Part shown: positions 29,181 through 42,075 of the stretch, one piece after another
Numbering within the stretch: position 1 is the first letter of the stretch
Layout: the number at the start of each line of letters is the position of its first letter
Program-made: the position numbers and the translations under genes
The notes under the pieces: generated by a model
What the model was told of the DNA's origin: nothing
Databases searched by the model: none
The model's input: the letters and a program-made list of their open reading frames with translations, nothing else
DNA from: Myxocyprinus asiaticus
Taxonomy: Eukaryota > Chordata > Actinopteri > Cypriniformes > Catostomidae
DNA: 64,000 bases
Direction: 5' to 3'
NCBI RefSeq assembly: GCF_019703515.2
Contig: NC_059347.1
Coordinates: 17,630,001-17,694,000 of the forward strand

Positions 29181-29399
29181 TCTGCAGCAGAAATTTTTTT
29201 GTAAGGGTTACGTTTACCTTTATTTTTTCAATATAATTTACAGTTTGGGAAACTTATAACTTTGGGTTTGTGAAGTTTATATTAAAAGGGTTTTAAAATA
29301 AGTAATTTATAATGTATAATTAATTAAAATTAAATAAATAATAAATGATTTAAAATGTATTTTTAAAATGACATGTAATTGTAAATTTAAACAGATAAA

Positions 29400-29720
29400 G
29401 TTAATTCAGTGTGTTTGTAACACCCACATCTAGAAAACTGACACTCCCACCTCTGTAATAAACTCAGAGATCTTAGTCCAGACTGAATCAGTACATGAAA
29501 TCACAGACGTCGGATGATAATAATTGCTACTCAAACTTTGTTTAGAAAACTAATCCTGTCCGAACAGGTTCTGTGTAAAGTTATATCCAATTTTAAAACT
29601 CCGTTGCCATGGCGAAGTAACTCGTAAACCGTAAAACGACCATAAAAACGCTGATTTAAACAACTTTACAGCTCAATTAATAAACAAAATTTGACAAGTA
29701 TAATTTAAGTTCTTTAAAAA
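29400..29720 (-). repeat. inverted core of the long GGAATATTCC-family element
   Basis: The minus strand carries cggttttacggtttacgagt-like text with tcgccatggcaacggagtt and ggatataactttacacagaa, matching 27520-27600 on the + strand. Confidence 0.6.
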
Positions 29721-29952
29721 AATAATAAGCTTCAGAAGTGGTTTTGGACATCCCTACTTCCTCTTTCTGTCTCACAAGCACGCATGCTCTTTCTCTCTTT
29801 TTTCTGGAGGTCGGTGCATTTTGAGGAGGCAGCAGTAATTCCTGCATCTGAACCTGTTAAGGGTTCTTAGCCCATGGAACCAAACCACCGGAGCTGTGAG
29901 TTTTATCATGGCCACCACATTGCTGTCTAATCAAATGATAGATGAGGCCTAG

Positions 29953-29954
29953 TT

Positions 29955-29985
<31 letters not shown>

Positions 29986-30006
29986 CTCTCTTTCTTTCTT
30001 TCTCTC
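29953..30006. repeat. (TC)n microsatellite
   Basis: About 54 bases of TCTC with TTTC interruptions. Confidence 0.95.
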
Positions 30007-30009
30007 AGT

Positions 30010-31330
30010 GCAGAGGAATAGGTAGAGTGTAGCACAGAGCAGAGGAATAGGGGCCAATGGATCAGCTGTCAAGCTGAGAGATATACAACTCCAAGGCCCC
30101 ATGCATACACAGAGCAGAGCAGCATGAGGAGTGGAAGCCTTCAGAACGAAGCCAGTCACTCACTGTGCATAAGCAAGGTTTTTCTCACTGCAGATTCACA
30201 AGGTCAGCGTTTGAGGTCCCCTTCAGACTTTCTCTGTTCCGGTCAGGATATCTAGTGAATCAACAAAGCCTCTCAGTTTGGCTAATGGAAATGTCCTGCA
30301 TTTGTTTGTGATGGTAAATAGCAGTGGCAAGATAAGATACAAGTTACGTGTGTGTAATAGACACACTCTGGTCCACATTCTGGGACGGATGCGGGATGTT
30401 ACATTCACACATGTCTTTGGCCTTGATTACACCTGGTGTCTTGGCTGATCCGATCAAAAGCGGCCAGTCCTGACAGATTGTCATTATTACCAAAATATAT
30501 GGTATTAAAGTGATAGTTCACCCAAAAATGGAAATTGTCACTCACTCTCATGTTGTGTTAACTAGAGAGAAAGCGAAAGGGTTGTGAGTTGATCAGTACT
30601 GGGACCCACCCAGACTTGTATTTCAGTTGCACAAGCATGCACTAAAAGCCCTAAATAAAGAAATAAATCTGTTCTTAATCTGAATGATGCCTCTTTGACT
30701 GCTTATAAGGTCAGAGCAGTTCTCTCTATGAGCTCCCTTCACACTGACCTTGCTATCAACGTTTTATTCCCTCAGGAACTAAAAACAAGAGGCTGTAATT
30801 GAAGTGTGAGTGTCTGAATGCAGTCAGAGGCAACAAAACGTGACACTGTTAGCTCTTTTTGACGCTCAGTGTTTGATGGGATTTAATCTGACTGTGGTTT
30901 ATTGAGAATACACGGCACATATTAAAATGGTTTTGGACTCCTGTGGGAGCAGCAGTGAGAGGATTGTGGATGAGAGAGCGCAGCGTCAGTATCTGTGCCA
31001 GAGATATGGCGACAGTTTGGATTGGATGGCACACTGGCATGACAGATAGCAGTAAATAATAGAGATTGTGTTCCCACAGTAGAGTTAGACTATAATCAGT
31101 GTCCTGGTTGACCTACAAAAACATTACAAACAGGAATGAACTTTTCAGGGTAAAAATTGTGGGTAGTTTCATCTTTCTAACACTAGCATATGCAGTATTT
31201 AACTTCTGCTATTGTTTTTACATACTGTATATTCACAGTTAATGCTGCACTTAATCCTTATGATCAAAACAAGAAATTTGCATTTGAGGAAAATTGCACA
31301 GAAATGTAGTTTCTGTGCAAACTACATTTG
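30010..31330. other. no gene recognised
   Basis: 30505-30560 is a terminal scrap of the TTCACCC MITE family (agtgatagttcacccaaaaa). The remainder is unassigned. Confidence 0.5.
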
Positions 31331-31339
31331 CATGTTTCT

Positions 31340-31836
31340 TGTTGCATGTTGCTATGTGGTTGGTAAGGTGTTCTGAATAATTTTGAGCATGTTGCTAATC
31401 AGTTGTTTGGGTGTTCTTGGTGGTTGCTAGGACATTGCTAGGTGGATGCTAAGGTGTTCTGAGTAGTTTTTGAATGTTGCTATGTGGTTGCTAAGGTGTT
31501 CTGAGTAGTTTTGAGCATGTTGCTAATCAGTTGTTTGGGTGTTCTTGGTGGTTGCTAGGACATTGCTAGGTGGATGCTAAGGTGTTCTGAGTAGTTTTTG
31601 CATGTTGCTATGTGGTTGCTAAGGTGTTCTGAATAGTTTTGAGCATGTTGCTGATCAGTTGTTTGGGTGTTCTTGGTGGTTGCTAGGACATTGCTAGGTG
31701 GATGCTAAGGTGTTCTGAGTAGTTTTGAGCATGTTGCTAATCAGTTGTTTGGGTGTTCTTGGTGGTTGCTAGGACATTGCTAGGTGAATGCTAAGGTGTT
31801 CTGAGTAGTTTTTGCATGTTGCTATGCGGTTGCTTG
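31340..31836. repeat. minisatellite with GTTGCTAGG-type units (left block)
   Basis: Repeated phrases gtgttctgagtagtttt, gagcatgttgctaatcagt, gtgttcttggtggttgctag and gacattgctaggtggatgct recur at spacings of about 125-128 and then 88 bases (anchor at 31397, 31525, 31650, 31738). The array continues at 33367-33540 on the other side of the hAT-like element. Confidence 0.92.
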
Positions 31837-33366
31837 TAGGGATGTACCGATACCACTTTTTCTCTTCTGATTCCGATATTGGAAATCTAAGTATCGGCCG
31901 ATACCGATCCCGATCCAATACCAGTGTTGTTTTTTTGCATCAGTTTAGAATATCTTTACATTATTGTGTGGAACTAATTGGGAGTACTCTTTAATATGTA
32001 AAGAAACACAAACCTCTAACTACACATTATTTCAATATAAATGTATAGCTTATTAAGAAAAACTTTATTATTAACTAGTATACTGGATAATGTAGCAGCA
32101 AAATTAACAGTAATTCCAGTACAAGTCATCAGTAGAAAAGAAGCCTTTTTTTTATTTTAAATATTTTTTTCAACTTGTATCTGGACTTTAAAGGATTCAG
32201 ATCTCTTTTTTGTTCAATTTAGTTGTAAGTTATCAGCTCACTTTTCATTCACACAGTTATTTTTTGGAACCCATTCAACTTAAATATTATTATAATTTGT
32301 AAACAAATGATAATAATAATAATAACATATTATAATAGTAATATATCTCAATCGTGCACCTTTTGTCACAGATCCACCGGTCTCTCTTTCTCTTTCTTCT
32401 TCACTGCAGTCACAGCGCTCTCACTCTCCCCTGAGTTCTGATTACACGCACCTGCATATCATTAGTGGCTAATCAAGGACTGCATATATACCCTGCTTTC
32501 ACACACACTCTTTGTCTGTTTCTCATCGATAGTACCTCTGAGACTCCAGAACATTCTACTATGTCAAACCATACCTGTGTCTTCATTATTGCCTGCAAGT
32601 ATCATAAGACTGTTGAGTGTTATCTGTTCATCATGTCTATACCCTGTCTGGATATTACTCACCTGCTGTTTGCCACTCTTCTCAGCTGGATTTACTCGCA
32701 ATGTTTAATCACTGTTTCAATCATCTGTTCAATAAACCCTGCTACTGAGTTCATATCTCTGCCTCAGTGAGTCTCTCCATGACACCTTTAACTTTTTAAA
32801 CCCTCACGCTTTTATTTTGACATTCTGAACTCTCCAGGAAGTCCTGTATGTGTCGGTTTGTAGGCAAGTTCACAGTAGTTTAATTAGCTTCTTATTCAAA
32901 TTCTAGTAAAAATGCGCCTCCGGTGCCGTTATAAATGCATATTATAAGGGAACCGAACTATTGAGCATCTACATCTTAGATGTTGTTAATGAGTAGCGCT
33001 CAAATATTGCGCATGGCACGAAGGCTAAAAATAGCCACGGGTGTGTGTAAACAGAGCAGCGCCATTCAATAACGCGCTGGAGCTGTGCATGCATTTTATA
33101 TATTTACTTATAAAACACAGCCTTTTGTGATTCACAAAGCTATCGCACGCCTTCAAGTGGCTTTGAATACAATGCACGAGTCATAAGAACTACTTTATTT
33201 GTGTTTTAATAGTTCTTTTATGTCATTTTTTGAGCTTGACAATAATGAACATGACTAACATACAGTATCGGATTTGGATCAGGCTCGTCGGACCGATACC
33301 CGATCCGCTTAAAAACGTCAGTATCGGAGCCGATACCGATCCAAGTATCGGATCAGTGCATCCCTA
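31837..33366. mobile_element. hAT-like non-autonomous element inserted in a minisatellite
   Basis: Left end TAGGGATGTACCGATACC; right end, inverted, TAGGGATGCACTGATCCG. Flanking octamers GTTGCTTG (31829-31836) and GTTGCTAG (33367-33374) match at 7 of 8. Both subterminal regions are full of CCGATAC and CCGATCC words. It contains a solo LTR at 32364-32784. No transposase frame is present. Confidence 0.8.
32364..32784 (+). mobile_element. solo LTR, 421 bp, 5-bp duplication CCTTT
   Basis: The ends are TGTCACAG and CCATGACA, flanked by CCTTT at 32359-32363 and 32785-32789. The interior has a promoter-like gcatatataccctgc (about 32482) and a polyadenylation-like caataaaccctgc (about 32730), in LTR order. 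It is a different family from the LTRs at 16370, 41331 and 43664. Confidence 0.85.
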
Positions 33367-33540
33367 GTTGCTAGGGTGTTCTGAGTAGTTTTGTGCATGT
33401 TACCATGCAGTTGTTAGGGTGTTCTTGGTGGTTGCTAGGGTGTTGCTAGGTGGTTACATAGGTGTTCTGAGAAGTCTTTAGCATGTTGTCATGTAGTTGT
33501 TATGGTGTTCTTGGTGGTTGCTAGGTGGTTGTTTACTGGC
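33367..33540. repeat. minisatellite, right block
   Basis: Continuation of the GTTGCTAGG array: gttgctagggtgttctgagt, gtgttcttggtggttgctag, ggtgttgctaggtggttac. Confidence 0.88.
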
Positions 33541-35260
33541 CCATGTCAAAAGAGTCCACTCTCAACTCTCTATGATATTCTGGTCCCTGTATGGCTGAGG
33601 TCTCCCCTCTATGCAAGTCTATGTTTTGTTTTTTTTTATCTCCATTTTGTCTAATCACGCACAAAAGTAAAAGCTTACCTAACAACAAGCACATGATTTT
33701 AGGTAGCACTCATGTTCACAGCACAAACGTGTGGAATACTTGGAATCCTCAAAACAGGTGCTCTATAACCGATTCAATGACCTCACAGTGGAGGTTTACC
33801 TTTTGTACAGATCGACAGATAATAACCAGCCAGTTTTGAAAAAATCCAAACCTCAAACATTACAGTATGTGACAACTGTTTTGAAGCTGATTTAAATTCA
33901 CAGACATTTTTTGATCAGAACCTGTCTGTTTGGGTCCTTTGGGGCTCAGGGCTAATCACAGTTGTGCCTGTCTGATTTGGGACAGTCTAGCAGGTAGACC
34001 AGCCTGAAAGCGATATACAGAAGCTTCTGTAATTTGTCAGAGGGGCTAAATTCATTAGGCCTGGAATTTTAGCTAGCCCTGCTTTGGGCAAGTGTTATAG
34101 AATGATAGTTGTGGCCAAGACTCAGAACCATTTAAACAAGCAGCTGCTTGGATTGTTCAGTGAGTTGTGGTGGACTGAGTTGCCAGTCTTAGATTGGATT
34201 AAAGGGCATTAAAAACATTAGCAGTGCATGGAATAAAAGTAAATGGTGCGTGATTATTTAGTGATTCATTTAGCTTATACATTTATACAGTAGCTTATTA
34301 TTATTATTATATTTCAAATATCAGCAAATCAATGGAAACAAGGAAAACAAAATGCATGACCTGTTAAAATGTATTTTTTCTGTTGTACCAGCTTAATTTA
34401 ATACACCTGCATCACTTTTACACAACTTATATGATTTATTTATGCATGGTAATTAACAAATAATTAATTAGCAAATCAAGCAATGTTTTGTACACTGTTC
34501 TGGGAAACCAACCTGCAAATCCCTAGTGATATGTTTCTCTGCATATTAAGCTGGGAAGAAGAAAGTATGTTAACGTTAAAAAAAAAATACACACTTCAGC
34601 TTGAAGGCCACCTAAGTTCATTAGCAGAGGAAAATTAAATGATTTCTAAGAACATATAGCAAGAAGCAGGATAAAGTAGATTTCAAACTCAGTTCTTCTT
34701 TAATAACTGCTGAGAGTTGTACAATTGTCCTTTCTTGACTTGAGTATTATCTAGTCTTTGATTTTTCTCTGCTATTGTGACATTCAAATTCTGTTTGCAG
34801 GGAAGATGATTTCTGACTTATTAAAAATAGATTGAGAGGCATGGAAAAAAGGGAAAGAGGGAGTGGGAAAAAATGACTGCAGATGGACAGAATTGAGAGG
34901 TACGCAATAGTCGGTAGATGGCTAAAAAAGGAACAAAGTAAGGAGAAATTAAAGTGGAGAAAAAAGCCCTATTCAGGCAGGGCTAGTTTTAAAAGTGGTA
35001 AGGTAAATTTGTTTCAGAAACGTACTGTACTTGTGAGTTTAATCACACTCATTCATTTCACATGCAAATGAGCTTTGTGGCAAACTCTTCATTGTCGCCA
35101 AAGGTTTGCTGCAGGTTCGTCACTACCGGTAAAAAGCTGCAAACTTTTGGCAAACATTTGCGTCCCATCCAATTTAAAAGAATGTATTCTAGTTTAGTGT
35201 ATTGTGATTCAAAAATATAGAAGTTTATATATTGTGAGCTTTTACTCACTCGGTTCGCAT
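33541..35260. other. no recognisable feature
   Basis: Mixed unique-looking sequence. Short open frames (for example at 34883-35071 on the + strand) have no motif I recognise. Confidence 0.45.
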
Positions 35261-35264
35261 TCAT

Positions 35265-36066
35265 CTACGTGGGACTTACTGCTTTAATTCTTGGTAGAAT
35301 GATACAAGTAGAGTAGTATAGGCACATGAGTGTCATTACAAAACTATGTGTAGGAAATTTGGAATAGCTTGGTTCCAGTGTTCGTATCATTACTGATAAA
35401 CGCTTGCAGTCTGTACAAAGAATCTGTATGGACATCTTTATAAATGAGTTTTTATAAAGAATTTTTATCCTTGCAAAAAATATGATATATTCTGAGCTTA
35501 TTCTGAGTTTGCATTTTGGTTGAATGGAATTTATCGAAAATTTGTTGACATTATGTTGCTTGCTTTGGTCAGTCTCTTTCTTGCTCAAAAGAATACAAAA
35601 AAAAAAAAAAAACGATAATGTGAAAAGTATAACTAAAATATCCATTCTTAGCATAAGATTATCAGTTCCAGACCGTGAGGTAAAATATCTTTGAATATCT
35701 TTTAAAATATCATTAAAATACATAAGGGATAATGTATAGTCGCATCATACTGTATATATGCAACATAACATATTCAATTTCAAGACATTTATTGATGGAA
35801 TACACTGGAATTGAAGATTTTTCAAAAGCTAAAATGTGACCATTATGGTGAAAACTAATAAAAAATTATATAATTTGCAAATTAATAGTTTTAAATTGTA
35901 CCTAGATGGGTTACCTAGATGGTTAGAAGGTCCCTTTATCAGAATCAAACAGAATCTGGAAATCTGTTTCAATACCCTGCCCTACTCAAAAATCGAGGAT
36001 TACAGAGAGTTGTGTGATAATTTGAAACATCTTTTACATGAAATCACATACATCCTACGTCACTAA
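35265..36066. other. unclassified block with two diverging open frames
   Basis: The minus strand 35265-35723 is open for 152 codons, and the + strand 35836-36066 for 76 codons (containing YLDGLPRWLEGPFIRIKQNL and CDNLKHLLHEITYILRH). The second reads like a soluble protein fragment with plausible composition. I do not recognise either. The minus-strand frame runs through an A/T tract giving a Phe run, which argues against function. They could be chance frames or fragments of an old element. Confidence 0.25.
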
Positions 36067-36714
36067 TTGTAATTGTAATTCTGTACGAATAGTGTCAAAC
36101 ATAAAACGTAGAAAATAACAATGAAGCAATGAGGGAAAAAGAACACACATCTTCAGACTTTCTCTCAGTGAAGAAACCCCTGAGTCAGAGCTTTCACCTT
36201 GCATGATGTCCATTAGTTAAACAGCCTGTCCGCTTCAGCTGCTCCACAGGAGACCCTCTGGGTAGTTTATGTATTGATTTAACTGTGAGCCCAGAACCAT
36301 TTTTTAGTGTAAATGATTGTTCACTTGGCTTGATGTGCTGGGTACATGCACTGCTGTGAGCTTGTTTCCATCAGCGGTCCTCGCACTAGAGCCATTTGTA
36401 ATGTGCTGAGCAGATGGATCACTGACCACACAACAGCCTGCAGAACAGATGTGTTAAATCTTTTAAAATAAAGCGCTGAGCTGTTGATGCTGGGTCAGAA
36501 GACTTTATGAAGCTGGGTTGCCATTCATGTTTGTTCTCTCACAGAGTGGTCTAATTTTTCCCCCACTCAGGGGACACTTTAAAAGAGTTATCAGTTAAAA
36601 CTGAATTGCCCTTGTTCTTTTGAAATTAAAGAGTTTGTATGATGCAGACAATACTGTAACTGTCAAACTCAAAAGTCCACCTAGACTAATGCATCTAGAC
36701 AATTTACAGAAACT

Positions 36715-36845
36715 TAAAGGAATAGTTCACCCTAAAATGAAAATTATATCATCATTAACTCACCCTCATGTTGTTTCAAACCCATAAAACTTGCTTTCTT
36801 CTACAGAAAACGCAAAAGGAGATATTTAGAGATACTTAAATCTAG
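36715..36845 (+). repeat. terminal fragment of the TTCACCC MITE family
   Basis: It reads taaaggaatagttcacccta and then actcaccctcatgttgtttc, the usual left-arm text, followed directly by a second related element at 36900. Confidence 0.7.
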
Positions 36846-36899
36846 CCCTGATGGCTGAATTCAATGCAATGGCAGTATGTAGGGACTCACTTAAATGCC

Positions 36900-38392
36900 T
36901 AAAAGATTAGTTCACCCAAAAAATAAAATTCAGTCATTGTTTACTCACCCGTGCATTATATCCCCATATGATTTTCTTTCTTTTTCTTAACACAAAATGG
37001 AGAAATTGTGAAAACATTTTGTGCAATGGCATACAATGGCTGTTTATGGTGACCACGTCTTCAAGCTTCAAAAGGACGCAAAAGTATAATTCAGAAGTCT
37101 AATAAATTATTCCATGAGACTCATTATTGTTATAAAAGCATACGATGAGCTTTGGTGTGAAATAAACCAAAATAGAATGTGTTATTTAGTGAAAATGTTG
37201 GCCGACTGTTCATGAGACTGTACGAGAGCAAGTTCAAGCAGCCCCCTCGTTTTCAAGAGAAAACGCATTTTGTTTATCTAAAAACAGGTCCACCACAGCG
37301 ATAGAAACAACAGAACACAACACAGCTGCACACAAAACAGAGAACAGAACATACTAAATATGTCTGAGTTTGTAGTCAGAGAATAGATGCATTTCTATGC
37401 CCAGCCTCATTTGTATGAAACAGAGTACTCAATCAAACTGAGAGATAGAGGAAGCGGGAATGTTTTGCCTCCATTCTGAACTGGTGAGCATTTGTGACAG
37501 ACCTCCGACTGAAGAGAGCGATACCTCAGCAAAAACACTCAGGTGTGACATTCTTGGCCAAAATCAAGTAGTTTTTAACTGGCTAGTGAGATGCAGGCTT
37601 CAATATACTTTTATGAGAAAGTTTTTGGACCGGTGCCATTTCACAGCGGGTGGGGCTGCACGGCGCGAATCGCGCAATGCTGAAAATAGAAACCAAGCGA
37701 TCGACAGAATATACTGTCACTCATCACAGCTGGTTGGGACAAAAACTCAGATTAACACAGAAAATATACCTTTTATCACGTTTCATTTGCCATCAGGTTA
37801 GGACAGAGTGTGACTGTAGCTGCCTTCAGCCTCCTCTGTCTGTCTCTCTCAGTTTGATTGAGTACTCTGTTTCAAACAAATGAGGCTGGGCAAAGAAATG
37901 CATCTATTCTCCGACTACAAACTCATCTCATCAGACATATTTGGTAAGTACGGTTCTCCGGTTTGTGTGCAGTGGTGTTGTGTTCTGTTTTTAATATCAC
38001 TGTGGCGGACCTGTTTTTAGATAAACAAAACAAGTTTTCGCTTGAACGCCCCGTCTCACGACAGATACTGCTCTCGCACAGAGGAGAGCAACGGTCGGTC
38101 AACAGTTTCACTAAATAATACATTAGAATTCGGATTGTTTCTCACCAAACCTTGACGAATGCCTTCATAACAATAATGAGTCTCATGGAATAATTTATTA
38201 GACTTCTGAATTATACTTTTGCATTCTTTTGAAGCTTGAAGATGTGGTCACCATAAACAGCCATTGTGTGACATCACTGAGCGCAACATCCTTCCACAAT
38301 TTCTCTCTTTGTGTTAAGAAAAAGAAAGAAAGTCATACGGGGTAATAACAACACAGTGGTGAGTAAACAATGACTACATTTTCATTTTATCC
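36900..38392. repeat. long hairpin MITE, arms of about 500 bases or more
   Basis: The left arm starts aaaagattagttcacccaaa; the right arm ends gtgagtaaacaatgactaca and then ttttcatttta. Internal mirrors confirm pairing: tctaataaattattccatga with tcatggaataatttattaga, tttatctaaaaacaggtcca with gacctgtttttagataaac, and gagtactcaatcaaactgag with ctcagtttgattgagtactc. The unpaired centre is about 37470-37830. Open frames in the centre have no recognised similarity. Confidence 0.85.
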
Positions 38393-38670
38393 ACAGTATC
38401 CAAAAGTGCCATAAAAGTAGTCCATGTGACTTATGCATAATATTCCAAGTCTTCAGAAGGCATTTGATCACTTTGTACGATGAACGGAACTTAATTTGTT
38501 TTTCACTCTCAAATCAAATCAAATCATTAATAAACTATTATCATATATTTTATTTCAAAGTGAAATTTAAAAGATGATATGACCCCTTGAAGCATAATTT
38601 GCTATGGCCTTGACTATAATGCAAACAGTAAAAAAACACAGTCGACTCTTAAGCAGGCTCTTATACACAC

Positions 38671-39343
38671 TAGGGCTGGGCAATAGGACGATATATATAC
38701 GGAGTTAGATATATTCAAAGTTCTCACTCTTTCTTCTCTATTTCAGTCATCTGAAAACAAGAACAGTGTTGTCTATGAGAATGCTGCAAATGACCTCAGA
38801 CCATCTTAGGAGTTTAGTTCGCTTTATTTCCACTGAGTAGTTCGTGCTTAACATGCACTGTGAATGCAACTCTGCATGTTCACAATATATAGGCTTCATA
38901 AATGTGTGTGATCAAATCATAAAATAATACAAAAACATGTTCACCTTGAACCTAAAATTGATTTATATTTCGATTATTATCATTAGCATTATTATTATGT
39001 TTACATTTATAATTTTCTTTAGATCTTAATTTGTATAAGTAATTTTCCACCTGTTGTTGTAGACGGATACTTGAGTGACGGCAAATGAGAGGTGGTTAAA
39101 TACGATTTTTTTGACCACTTCTTCATTTTAATAGCTTTTTCTCTTTGTTTGAAGTGCAATTTGAATTAAGAAATGTCTTTTGGTTTACATTTTTCCTGTT
39201 TCAATAAATTAATATTTTTTTAAAAGCAAAATCAATTAAGCTAAATTATTACATACACCCTTGGCAGTGGGGCAGGTGGGTTGATGATGTACTTGGATAT
39301 CGCAATATGTTTTTATAAAACATATAATAATAACATAGCCCTA
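38671..39343. mobile_element. hAT-like MITE (TAGGGCTGGGCAATA family)
   Basis: Left end TAGGGCTGGGCAATAGG; right end, inverted, TTAGGGCTATGTTATTA. Left and right flanking octamers ATACACAC and ACACAAAC agree at 6 of 8, so the target duplication is weak. The same family appears at 54456. Confidence 0.6.
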
Positions 39344-40081
39344 ACACAAACACACACACAATCACACAGGGATACATTTTTTCTTGATATCTTGACATAT
39401 AAGATGTAATACTTCTGTAAAAACACTATCAGTTTCAGAATTCAAAACTTCCTCAATAGAAAAAGAGCATTTATTGAAACCAAGCTGCAAAAACACCCCC
39501 TTCTCTACTTACGCAACTTCCCTATGTCACTAGGGGGCTCATTAATTCATGACCTGCAACAAAATCATCACTTACTTTTACATCATCGCAAACTTGGCCC
39601 CACTCACTGGGGCTCCATTAGTAAACAGAGTGAGCAGGACAGACAGGCGTAGTGGCCTACAAACTATTCCTGAACACCAAAGGGGACAGCTTGTGCCCAT
39701 CTGGACTAATTACTTTTTATATAAACATACACTATGCAGACATCTTGACCATTGTCATGTACTGTATCTTGCGCCACTTTTAAAAGATGCGTTGTCAAGT
39801 TACAACTTTTAAAAGGAGACCCCCATTATGTTTCATTCAGCTGCTCTGCGTCTTGCTGTTTTGAGCACAAACACGTCCTAAAGTGTCCTTGCGCCCATCT
39901 GCACTATTTTTAATTGTTGGTTTATGCAAACAGACACTAGATGGATGTCTTTGATCATTTTGTGTATATGTTTCACCATGAATTGTATTATGTTTGTGCA
40001 TACAGAACTTTTCAGCATGGATTGTTTGTTTATGGCTCATAATAGTGTGGATTGGTTGTGAACCAGTCACAGTATGATTTA

Positions 40082-40585
40082 AGAAGAATAGTTATTTTAA
40101 TAAAATTGGGTCTTAATCATACAATTTTTAATAATTTTGTTCCAAGGTATTTGGCTAAATACTTCAACTTGATAAAAGATCATCATAAATATGCCACAAG
40201 GGGTAGTAATACAGATATTTAGATTTAAGAGTTTAATGAGGGAAAATAGATTTTTATACACAAGCACAATTGTCTGGAATAAATTACCAGTGTCTTTAAA
40301 ATATACAGGCTGAGAGAAGTTTTAAAAAGGCCATAAAAAGATCTTTCTTTGAGATTTTATTTTAATATTTTTTTGTTTGTATTTTTGCTTATATTTTTGT
40401 TAGCCTCTTTCACCTATGCTATAGTCTTTTTGATCGCTTAGGGGACCACAATGGAAATAAGCCTTTGGCTTTATTGTGTTTGTTTTATCCTCCACAGTTT
40501 TTTTTTTTTTTTTGATTGTATGAAAATGTGTTTTATGTTATAAATCTTGTACAATCTTTAAAAGCTTGTCAAATAAATTCAATTC
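40082..40585 (+). mobile_element. LINE 3' fragment (reverse transcriptase C-terminus and 3' UTR)
   Basis: Shifted + strand frames read HHKYATRGSNTDI and RFLYTSTIVWNKLPVSLK, the pattern (ATRGS, then TIVWNKLP) seen at the C-terminus of many fish non-LTR reverse transcriptases. The tail is gaccacaatggaaataagcc and then aataaattcaattcagtaag. It is degenerate. Confidence 0.65.
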
Positions 40586-40814
40586 AGTAAGCTTTGCAAA
40601 GGAATGGTTATTTAAAGATGGGACAGTTAAGAACACTATTTGGCCTGACCGCAAAACTAAGTAATCAGTTTCAGTCTTGAATGTTCCATATGTCATGGCC
40701 GTTTGATATTTATGGTGCTGCTGTGAATAGTTTTTAGTGAATAGTAGAGTGAATAGTTTGATACATTCAAATGTAATGTGTTGGATGTGCATTATGTTTA
40801 AACTCTGAGATATA

Positions 40815-41310
40815 GGGTGGGTTGCACCAATAAGGATTAAATTAAGCAGAGTTTAGAGCTAATCCAGGGTTTGTTGATCCAAGTTTAATTTTAATTTGTG
40901 TTGTGTTGCACCACTTAATTTTAAATACAGTTTAACAAATCAGAGATTAAACTTTTAACCTGTGATTAAAACAGTCACATTAATTTTGTCCGCCATGATT
41001 CATTCTGAACTTAGCTGTAGATCGTTAGTACACAGGGCCGATCAAGGAGGTTAAGAAAATGTCGCAGCAGCATGTACAATTTCACAAGGTTTAAAATATG
41101 GCATAATACTTTAAGAAAAAAGGACCACACAGGTCTCGGATCGACTGCCTCTTCTCGTTAGCAGCACTATTGTGTCCAGAAATGAACAGCCCATGCTGCC
41201 GACTGAAACGAGTATAAGAATGGAGCGGAGCAATAACGATCACCTGTCGCTTGTAACCGCTCTCGTTAAATGCCGAAATTACTTAAGTCAGGCCGGAGGT
41301 TTCCCTGGCC
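40815..41310. repeat. GGTTGCACC-type dispersed repeat, left part
   Basis: It starts gtgggttgcaccaataagga with ttgtgttgcaccacttaatt and runs of ttaaatt/aatttaa words typical of fish MITEs. No right terminus was found before the LTR at 41331. Confidence 0.4.
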
Positions 41311-41330
41311 TGAATCGGGCGTTGTGGGTA

Positions 41331-41579
41331 TGTGACGAGGAGGAGGGCGTGGCCGGGCCTTAACGATGGACGCCCGGCACTGAATCAGCCCAATCAGCCA
41401 GGAGAGGGATAAAGAGAAGCCGGGGACGCCAGTTCGAGAGAGAGGAGAGACGCACGCAGCCGCTGTGTGTGTGCGTAAGTCAATGTTTGTTTGGTGTTTA
41501 AGTTGTAATTAATGTCTTTTTGGTTGATAACCCGGTTCCTGCTTCCTCCTTTCCCGATGAACAAGAGGCTTGTCTGCCA
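41331..41579 (+). mobile_element. LTR fragment, same family as 16370 and 43664
   Basis: It opens TGTGACGAGGAGGAGGGCGT and has the shared features: caatcagccaggagaggga, ggataaagagaagcc (TATA-like), cagttcgagagagaggagag and gcttcctcctttcccg near the end. The right border is unclear and no target duplication could be matched. Confidence 0.65.
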
Positions 41580-42075
41580 AACTAACGTTATAAGTGGACC
41601 TCAGGGAAGATAATAAAATGATAAAAAAAGAGTCTGTCATGACCCCTATTATTAAACCCCTATTATTTGCCCTTCTCGTTTTGACGAATGTCAGGGCAAT
41701 GCAATTTCCATCTCCATCTCCACCTCCACAGCTTTAGAGTAGAACTGCACTGAGTCTTTTTTAATTACTTAAATTTCGACAAATGCGTTTGATTAAATTG
41801 AGATATTGAACTTATCTCACTCTTGCAGCACTTTTAACGAATAGCTGACTGCAGAGAGCCCCGTACTGGTCAGGATGCAGGAGACGCTCTTATTAGTGAG
41901 TAAGTGAGCCCTTCTGAGTGTGTAAATTAATTTGCAATCAGGCTGATGCAACTTCTGCTCCTGGATTTTTTATTTGCTCCCATGTATCATTTGAAAATGG
42001 CTGTCCATTGCCTCCATCCATAAGCCTGGAGTTTATTATTCTTCTAAACCAATTTCCCAATGAAGTGATCTTACA

